From NCBI GenBank assembly GCA_000733355.1, contig JNVV01000002.1:139278-203277 (forward strand): DNA of 64,000 bases. Direction: 5' to 3'. Positions 56,817 through 64,000 of the stretch are shown piece by piece. The position numbers and the translations under genes are program-made. The notes below the pieces were generated by a model. That model worked only from the letters and a program-made list of their open reading frames with translations, did not search any database and was not told where the DNA came from. The stretch is from Falciphora oryzae. Taxonomy: Eukaryota; Ascomycota; Sordariomycetes; Magnaporthales; Magnaporthaceae. Position 1 is the first letter of the stretch, and the number at the start of each line of letters is the position of its first letter.

Positions 56817-58309
56817 ATGTTTCGGCGCACGTGGGAGAACCTGCCGAAGGACCCGACTTTCGAGCCAGATCTCGCTAAGCTTGGGTAAGATCCCTCGTCG
56901 TGGAGGCGCAAGTGACGAGATGCTGACAGCATACTACCACCCGATGCAGCTACTTCATCAACGACATCGACGAGGTTCGCAACATCGCGGAGCCCCAGTT
57001 CTACTACAAGTTCTTCCTCACCAAGAACAATCGCTGGAACGAGCGCCAGCGCTTCGCCTACCATGGTATATCACATCACTCACCACTGCCTCCCCTCTCA
57101 TCACATCCTTCCGGCTGGCCCGTGACTCGCAGTATCTAACTGCCTTCGCTATCAGAGGCCATCGAGAAGGAGATCCACACGCGCCTCGAGGCGACCGGCC
57201 TCACCAAGCTGCGCCTCCCCATCGGCGCGGGCCCGGAGGACGCCCACGTGCCCATCTTCGCGACCCCGGACCTGTCGCGCCGCTCCCGCGTCGTCGTCGT
57301 AGTCGGCGAGTCGACCCAGGACCTGGGCGTGCTGGCCTACCGCGTCGTCGGCGGCCCCGGCGGCGTCAGCGCCGGCTCGCTCGTCAACTTCGCCAAGGCC
57401 CTCGCGTCGCCGGACAACGGCGCTCCCAACGGCTCTGGCGCCGACGGCAACGCCGCGCCGGGCCTCGTGCTCGCCAACACGGGCCAGCTCTGGTGGTGGC
57501 CGCAGGGCCGGCGGGCGCTCAACGAGTGGAGCCGCGAGGCGGTGCCGATGCCCAGCGCCGTGCACTGGGGCTACACGACGCTCGAGGAGAACCGCGTCCC
57601 CGGCAACCGGGACCCGACCCAGCACGTCCGGTACCTGTTCGACGAGTTCCTGCCGACGGTGCTGGGCGACAAGGCCGTCGTCGACGTGGTCGGGATCGGC
57701 GACGGCGCCGACGCCATGCACGAGTTCCTCGACCAGGAGCGCAACTGGGAGAAGTGGGGTCCGCGCCTCGGCTCGTTCGCCATCCTGGGAGGCTTCTTTG
57801 ACGGCACGCAGGGTCGCGTAACTGGCCTCAGGGAGTTCCTGAGAAACGTGAGGGTTCTTTTTCTTCTTCGCTTTACATCCTGCTACCTATCCTCGTACTA
57901 ACATTCCCATAATTAGCGAGCACGAGCCTATGTCGTCTCCGACGAGCCGCTGGATGTGCCCATCTCGGGCGCCGAGGGAAACCCCAAGGTAGGCGGCTTC
58001 ACGTCGTTTGGCTGCCCGGTCTACAGCTCGGGCGAGACGGGCCTCACCGAGATGATCATGATCAAGGCCATGGACTCGGTCCTCGCCTGGATCCGGGAGG
58101 TGACGCAGGAGCCTGACTACACCAACCCGCAAGTCATCGTCACGTACAACAACATGGGCGAAGGTGGCGATGGAGAGGAGACCAGCGGATGGGGCGGAGG
58201 GGATTCTGGCGAGTGGCGTGAGGTGGAGAACATCGACGAGGCTGGTGAGAAGGCTGAGGAGACTAAAAAGATCAAGGAGGAGACCGAGGAGGTCAAACAT
58301 GAGACATGA
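56817..58309 (+). CDS. Arb2-domain protein
   Basis: Exons 56817-56884, 56950-57065, 57156-57847, 57917-58309; phases 2, 1 and 0 agree and give 422 residues. The start MFRRTWENLPKDP and the block IAEPQFYYKFFLTKNNRWNE are typical of the fungal Arb2/FAM172 group. The middle has the alpha/beta-hydrolase-like pattern of the Arb2 domain (RVVVVVGESTQDLGVLAYR, VDVVGIGDGADAM, FAILGGFFDG), and the C-terminal 60 residues are an acidic Glu/Lys-rich tail. In fission yeast Arb2 is part of the Argonaute siRNA chaperone complex; in other fungi the domain occurs also outside silencing. Catalytic function is not evident: the serine nucleophile motif GxSxG is not seen, and GDGAD stands in its place. Confidence 0.8.
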
Positions 58310-58952
58310 ACGATAGATACGGGAGGGAAGGCCAGGCTAATTGTGTAGCGGCGACGCTTAACACAATGCCTCCTTCGACGACTTGAAAGTGAGCAGTTCA
58401 AAGCACGCACAAGACAAATATGACAGTCACTTATTGGTTCACTTTGCCATTGAACAACCGAGGTTTTACTAAGCGTAATCGGCGTATAACGGGGTGAATA
58501 ACATTATCCGCTCCCGCAGCCCACACATGTAGAGGTGGATAAGCATCTCATCCAGCTTCAACTTGATAAATGACTAAGGAACACGCTTCCAGGTATCCAA
58601 AGTTACAAGAAAAAGGCCTTAAGCTTCGAAGGAAGAAGATAGAAAGGAAAGTACAACAAGTAGCCACCCACAAACGAGGCGGCTTGTATAAGGAGCGTTT
58701 TTCTTCGCTCCCTTTCCCCCCACATTCTCTCCTCTCCCTTCTAACTCCCGCGCGTCTTTTCGAGATGCCTGCCGGTCCATCATCTATCGTGAGGCGTTCA
58801 GGGATAGTGTAGAGGTACATATGTAGTGGGTATATGTACCAGGTAGGATAGTCTTGTGTATCCATGCAAACGTGACGAATAGGGGGTATATGGGTACGTT
58901 AGATATAGGGTATACAAAAAAGTACAAGCAGAGGGGGACGCGCGGGAGGCAT
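58310..58952. other. Convergent 3' flanks of the Arb2-domain and ferric-reductase genes
   Basis: About 640 bp, relatively AT-rich, between converging genes. I see no gene. Confidence 0.5.
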
Positions 58953-61727
58953 TCACAGAGCATAGTTCTCCGTGTGCAGGTAGATCTCCTCGAGCATGTC
59001 GTCGCCCCAAATCTCGGCCTGCAGGCGCGCGACCGTGTTGGCCACGCCGACGCGCATGGCCGCGGGCCCGCACACGAAGACGGCGGTGCGCCGGCCCAGG
59101 ATCCCGCGCCCGTCCGCACCGCCCGTCGCCCACTCCTTGAGCATGTAGCCCAGGTCCGGGCGCCCGTACTCGACGCTCCAGCCGCCGTCGATCTGGTGCG
59201 GGATCGGGAACGCGAACCGCATCAGCGACTTTTGGAACTCGGTCGGCGTCTCGGGGAAGCCGAACTCGAACCCGGACGGCGGACCGAACGTCGACGTCGG
59301 TCGCGCGCCCCTCTGCTGCTGTGGTGGCGGCCGCAGGCTGTTGCTAGGCAAATCGGTCCGCAGGTGCGCCAGCTCTGGAGGCCGCGGCGCATCCGTCGAC
59401 GCGGGTTTGTTCTCCTGCTTTTTATCTGGCTCATCATATGGCTGCTGCTCCTTCTGGGGATCGGGTGTAGCATTGCCGTCTGATGTGCTTGGTGGTGCGA
59501 GGTGCTGTGAGAAGCGGTTGTGGCCTGGCGATCCGGGCGGTGCGCACTGGAATGTCGGTACATCGAGCCGCGGTTGCATGGCGGGGAAATGGAACTCGCC
59601 CTTCTTATCCATCGAGCCTTTGCGGTCCGACGGTGCCTCGTTGGCCCGCTCCGCGCTCTGGTCCCGGCCCTCAAGTTGCCGGAGGGTATCCTCCGTTACC
59701 GAAGCCCTGTCTTTGTTGGCTGGTGGTGGTGGCGGCGGCGGCTGCTGCCCTTGTGATGGGATGTTGTGCGGTTGCAGGTACTTCTGTTGAGGCAGCGCCG
59801 TAATCCTGTCTTCATCCTCAGCACGCAACTCGCGCTCACGCTCTGGATCGCCGCGTGCCTCAGAGTGAATGAGCGCAGAGTTGCGCTTGGAAGCGATGCC
59901 GGCCACGAATTCGTCCAGCCTGTCGTGGAACATGTTGCTGAGCGGTCTCGGCGCCCTCTGGGGCTGAAACCCCTGAGCGTGGAACTGATGCTGCTGGCGC
60001 ACCGCCGCCGTGACGAAGAACTTGCACGTCACGCTCTCGGGCGGGGCGGCCTCGCGGCAGATGCGAAGCTCCTCACGGAACCAATCCATCGCCTCGAGGC
60101 GCTTAAGCGCCCAAACAACGACGATCTTCTTGGTGATGGCCTTGCCGTCGCGCATGCGCTTGATGAGGTTGAGTAGCTGGGACATGAGAGCGGTCACGCC
60201 ACTGCCGCCTGCGATGAGGATGACGGTGTCGAAGGCCGCCAGATCCCGCCGCATGCCGCCGTAGGGGCCGTCCAGGAAGGCCCGGTAGGTGTGGAAGGGC
60301 CCCTTCTCGATCGCCGTCTCGAGGACCTTGCGAGTGAAACCGCCATAGGGGCGGAAAACGAGCACACAGTCGCGGTAGTTCTCTCCGTACTCGGACGGGA
60401 AGTCTTCGCTGCAGAGCGACGAGATGGTGAATGGGTGGTTCTCAAAGAGCGAGATTCCCGGCATGCGGAGGTACACAAACTGCCCAGGCTTCCACCGCAT
60501 CTGCGTTGGGATCGTGATCTTGACGGCATTCTCGCTCATGAGCGTGATGGCGGCCTCGTCGCCCACCATAAATGCCATGCGCCACGGCTTAGACCAGTTG
60601 AGGTTGAACAACCTCAAGATGGAGCAGATAAAGAAAATGGCCAAGGACGCATATAGATAGCTCCAGGAGTTGAGGAAGTTCTTGGTGTGCCAGAATAGTA
60701 CGGCGATGTAGATGAGACCGACCGGGACGTGGAGCATGACGAAGATCTCGTACGCGATACGGCGGATAAAGGGAAGCGAGGCGACGCAGAGCCACACGAG
60801 GGGGACGAGACATGCGATGCCGGTACCGTAGATAGCACCGCTGCCCTCGGGGAAGAGCTTCGAGAACACATCGAGGCCGCCATCGTCCCAGACTGGCTGG
60901 ATATAGAAGGGTATCGTGTGGACAAGCGACAGGAAGAGGCATAGGTAGCCACCCCATCGGTGGAAGACGTTGAGTCGCTCAGGGCCGATTCCGGTGATCA
61001 TGGTGAGGAGGTTCGCCTTGGTGCTGGTGGCGATGATCCAAGGCGTCAAGGATACGGCAATCATGCCGGCCCTTATAGCAACGGGTGGTGACCCGAACCT
61101 GATGCTCTTCCAGTATAGCGGCTGCAGCAGGAAGCAGTACATGGTGACGAAAATGGTGGCGACCAGGGCCACAGCGAGCACCGCCAGGGACGAGAAGGTG
61201 AAGCGGTGCTTGCGCCACCTGATATCGGGGATCGGTCGGTAGAAAATCCAGCGAAAAAGCGCGAGCGTGTCGTTGACGAAACTGACTGAGGACATGTGCG
61301 CCTTGGGTCGGAACGCCATCTCCTCCTTGCCGCCCTCCTCGGGGAAGAAGTGACGCCCGGATGTCCGCCCTGTGTGTAGCGTTTCCTCCTGTTGCTGTTG
61401 CTGTTGCTGCGACTCCTGCTCGATGGCGTATGTTTGGTTCCAGTGTTCCTCGATCTCCTGCTTGTATATGGCCTGTCGGATCTTGTCCTGCCAGAAGTGC
61501 CACACCCTCGTGAACAGGACACATGCCGTCAATACCAGGGCAAAGTAAGTCCAACCCAACCCGTGCTTCCCTGACTCCGTCCATGGGTCGACCGTGTTAG
61601 CCTCGACCTGGCCAGGCGGGCTGAGTGGTGTTAATGGTATGTAAATGCGTTTTGACAGTTGTGAGAGAGCCGCCATTGAGCTCTCGAGGAGCCCTGCGAC
61701 GGCTCGTGGTTGTGCTGGGTCCGCCAT
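58953..61727 (-). CDS. Ferric-chelate reductase / NADPH-oxidase-family flavocytochrome with a large insertion
   Basis: Single exon, 924 residues, longer than the usual 600-750 of fungal ferric reductases. An N-terminal membrane helix is followed by a Q-rich loop and a core of several helices. The two haem-ligand pairs are H256/H270 (HRWGGYLCLFLSLVH) and H333/H347 (HVPVGLIYIAVLFWH), each spaced 13 residues. The FAD motif HPFTISS lies at 431-437 and the NADPH glycine motif GGSGVTAL at 507-514. The NADPH lobe is then interrupted by about 240 low-complexity residues (roughly 600-840, Gln/Pro/Asp-rich) before closing with VFVCGPAAMRVGVA near 890. The NAD-binding end is complete, so the enzyme is probably active. 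It would carry electrons across the plasma membrane to ferric iron or oxygen; which acceptor cannot be told. Confidence 0.9.
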   Translation of the reverse strand: MADPAQPRAVAGLLESSMAALSQLSKRIYIPLTPLSPPGQVEANTVDPWTESGKHGLGWTYFALVLTACVLFTRVWHFWQDKIRQAIYKQEIEEHWNQTYAIEQESQQQQQQQEETLHTGRTSGRHFFPEEGGKEEMAFRPKAHMSSVSFVNDTLALFRWIFYRPIPDIRWRKHRFTFSSLAVLAVALVATIFVTMYCFLLQPLYWKSIRFGSPPVAIRAGMIAVSLTPWIIATSTKANLLTMITGIGPERLNVFHRWGGYLCLFLSLVHTIPFYIQPVWDDGGLDVFSKLFPEGSGAIYGTGIACLVPLVWLCVASLPFIRRIAYEIFVMLHVPVGLIYIAVLFWHTKNFLNSWSYLYASLAIFFICSILRLFNLNWSKPWRMAFMVGDEAAITLMSENAVKITIPTQMRWKPGQFVYLRMPGISLFENHPFTISSLCSEDFPSEYGENYRDCVLVFRPYGGFTRKVLETAIEKGPFHTYRAFLDGPYGGMRRDLAAFDTVILIAGGSGVTALMSQLLNLIKRMRDGKAITKKIVVVWALKRLEAMDWFREELRICREAAPPESVTCKFFVTAAVRQQHQFHAQGFQPQRAPRPLSNMFHDRLDEFVAGIASKRNSALIHSEARGDPERERELRAEDEDRITALPQQKYLQPHNIPSQGQQPPPPPPPANKDRASVTEDTLRQLEGRDQSAERANEAPSDRKGSMDKKGEFHFPAMQPRLDVPTFQCAPPGSPGHNRFSQHLAPPSTSDGNATPDPQKEQQPYDEPDKKQENKPASTDAPRPPELAHLRTDLPSNSLRPPPQQQRGARPTSTFGPPSGFEFGFPETPTEFQKSLMRFAFPIPHQIDGGWSVEYGRPDLGYMLKEWATGGADGRGILGRRTAVFVCGPAAMRVGVANTVARLQAEIWGDDMLEEIYLHTENYAL

Positions 61728-64000
61728 TGAGAAAATTTTGTCGCCGCAGCGAAGATGTAATCCACGGAGGGCGGTTTGAAAACGCGTTTAATTGGCGCAC
61801 ACGGGGCCGACTGGACACGGATCTTGGGTTTCAGATCAATGTCGACATGAAGCGCCGTCTCCTCAGTCTCCGGGTTGGCGCACCAAGGTGGAGATGCTAG
61901 GCCCCTACTTCCTTTTCTCTCCTTCACATAGCGGGACAGGCCAGGCTCCGGCGTGTCGATGATCGTTTACGTTGGCGTCGAGAGGCCAGGCAGAGGGGAA
62001 ACGAACGAGGGGCACGATATGCCGGGAACGTGGCAAAGAAGTCTAGCCCCCAAGGACTAACACAATTAAAAGGGTAGTAGGCAGGGAAAATGCATTGACC
62101 GTTGGAAGGACAAAAAGAAGGCCGATCGTCTTCGAAGGGACGTGACAAGAACTTGGCCAGAAGAGCGAGGGAGAGTTTGGGGGGCGGACCTAGAAGGGTT
62201 GGCCGGATATATGTGACCCAGAGGCTTGAAATCGGCGAGATGTGTGGAGTCCGCCAGGCAGCTCGATCACATCACACGGCGAACGAGGTGAGAGACCAGG
62301 GATAGCCGCCGCTAGATTAAATCGATAGCGCCCGGGATGGTTGCGAGGCTGAAGGTTATAGTGACATTCAAGCTCGATGGTGAAAGCCCCAATTCCGGTT
62401 CCCCGGGGACAAAGAGCACAAAGAAGTCGAGCTCCGGTGTCAGCGACAAGCACGGACTCGGAGGGAGGCACCATGGCACAAGGCCCAGCGGCTGACCGCA
62501 CTTTAATATTGGCCGGCCAGGTTGGTGGCTGTCCCCCGCTGCTGCATGTCACACAGAAGTGGCCGGGGTGTGATGGGGATTGAGGTGACAGCCGACAGGG
62601 GTTCAACTCGAGCGGGTCGCCCAGCGAGGACAGGACAGAGGGGGAAGAAGAGGGGGCCAACGCTATCACTTCAGTTGGCTGCAGCCCTCCGCGTGGGTCG
62701 GCGGGAGGAGCGCAGCAACTCGACGGCCCTTTTCGGAAGCCGACGACAGGAGCCTCAGGAACCCTACCGCTTGTTGGCTCCGGGACAACAGGCCGGTGCT
62801 GCAAGGCAGGTGGAAACTCCCCACCCACTCCGAAGTGCGCGTTATCACAGAAGTGCTGGCCCTCGCGTGCGGCGGGTGAAAAAAGCCGAGAGAGCCTGGA
62901 CTGTCTTCTTTCGTCTGGCTGATATCCGGGCAAGCCGGGCCACTTTGATGGATAATATCAATGTTTGGTCCTTTTCTTTTAGGAGCAAGGGATTGCGCAG
63001 GTGGCGCGCAAGCGATCGTTGTCAGCGTTGTGATCAGCAAGCCGGCATGCGCGCGACGCGCAGGAACCCGAGTTAGGCAGGATATGGCTGATCGATCTTC
63101 GTGTTCTCGGGGAGAAAAAAAAAAAAAGGAAAAAGAGAGAAAAACAAAAACCAACGCTCCCCGATTACATGGGCCGAGCCCCAAGCATGGCAAACAAACA
63201 CACAGACAAGAAAGCCAATGCTACTGGGCACTCGGCGATGTTCCTAGACCGGGAGGCAACACGGTGGGTTCCGACGGCGGGACTGGGGCCACGGCCGGGA
63301 TACATCAGATCAACAAGGGCCCATTGTGATATTGGCATGCCAATCTTGCTCGTCAAGTCGAGATGACCCAGATCTTGAGCGCAAAGACCTGCTTGTGGTC
63401 CGTCCTGTCGAGGGCTCAAGAGGAAAACAAGCAAACAGCAAACCCCCAAGTTCTTGCCCGCATCGACCCCAACAGCTGGTCAAGTCACCTTGGCCCATCT
63501 TGGGTGCTTGGTGTGGTGGGTTGTGGGTGGATGAGCAAGGGAGCGAAGCCTTTTTTCTCGGGGAATGTCTTGGCCCACTGATCGACGGCCTATCGCGAGG
63601 GATAGCCCGCGCAACCCCTGCCGGACCAAGCACGAGAAAAAACTGGAGGTGGTTAGGCCGGCAGGGGACGCCAACGCAAACAATCGGAGGAGAGAGGGGT
63701 GGCGTTTGGTTGGGGGCCAATCTCGAGAGCAAGAGGGGGGATGGAAGGAATGCTGATGCTGGCGCCCGCGATTGGCAGAAGGGAAAAAAAAGGTGATGGC
63801 GCTGGTGGTGGTGGACGAAGGACCCATGCCCGACGTGACCAAACGGCGGGTCCCGGTAAGCTTGATTCGCCTGTGCGTTTTTGCGGAGCAGGGGTGTGGG
63901 GGGCGGGAAGGCGGTTAAATACGGGGTCTGATTGGATCGTGCAGATCGATTGTCCCCACAGAAGCTCCCACGCTGGAGCCGTTTGGCATTGAAGCTCGAG
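61728..64000. other. Upstream region of the ferric reductase and right window edge
   Basis: About 2.3 kb with no supported gene. It has CCAAT boxes in either orientation at 63215-63219, 63717-63721 and 63931-63935, plus the palindrome listed separately. A TTAAATA-like element at 63915-63921 near the right edge could belong to a gene that starts beyond the window. Confidence 0.45.
63331..63344. promoter_or_regulatory. Perfect 14-bp palindrome with back-to-back CCAAT boxes
   Basis: The sequence ATTGGCATGCCAAT is its own reverse complement and contains a CCAAT box on each strand. The fungal CCAAT-binding complex, with HapX, controls iron genes; the nearest known gene is the ferric reductase start, 1.6 kb away, so a link is only possible. 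Confidence 0.4.

Noticed and set aside
62190..62933. 247-codon minus-strand frame upstream of the ferric reductase
   Set aside because: Pro/Ser-rich with no domain, overlapped by equally open frames on the other strand.

Overview
The window is nuclear DNA of a filamentous ascomycete, most likely a Sordariomycete. I infer this from GC-rich coding sequence, short spliceosomal introns (about 50-180 nt) with GTRNGT/YAG borders and CTRAC-like branch sites, and from the gene content: a class II myosin, a cry-DASH with an RGG tail, an F-BAR/RhoGAP Rgd1 and an ankyrin-type Osh1. A Magnaporthales-like fungus would fit, but I cannot prove the genus. I see no rRNA, CRISPR array, intact transposon or virus-derived gene, and I recognised no tRNA by eye.

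Left third (1-27 kb): an MFSD5-type transporter (+, possibly frameshifted), a glucokinase (+) with an unusual open upstream exon, a NAA50-type N-acetyltransferase with an N-terminal PCNA-box (-), a putative Sgf11/ATXN7L3-type zinc-finger protein (+), a Red1/ZFC3H1-type RNA-surveillance protein (-), and, divergent from it, the myosin II heavy chain (+).

Middle (27-48 kb): an Rgd1-type F-BAR/RhoGAP (+), a divergent UPF1-like SF1 helicase (+), an FMP10-like hotdog thioesterase (+), then a cry-DASH photoreceptor/photolyase (-). The cry-DASH RGG-rich tail ends at a stop codon that is followed in the same frame by 189 further open, Q/P/Y-rich codons. About 5 kb upstream of cry holds no gene I can support. 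A peroxisomal TesB-type acyl-CoA thioesterase (-) follows, with its PTS1 signal in a 60-nt last exon.

Right third (48-64 kb): Osh1-type oxysterol-binding protein (-), a small spliced six-cysteine secreted protein (+, candidate effector), mitochondrial ribosomal protein uS14m (+), an Arb2-domain protein (+), a large ferric reductase (-), and 2.3 kb of non-coding upstream DNA containing a perfect CCAAT palindrome.

Most genes are housekeeping and do not form a metabolic cluster. Three functional threads can be seen: cytokinesis and polarity (myosin II, Rgd1), membrane and lipid traffic or turnover (Osh1, two thioesterases), and RNA or chromatin control (Red1-like, Sgf11-like, Arb2, SF1 helicase). 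The most unusual points are the cry-DASH stop with its tail, the PIP-box NAA50, the spliced six-Cys secreted protein and the splice-dependent PTS1. Exon borders were derived by hand from splice signals, phase arithmetic and family resemblance; no database search was run.
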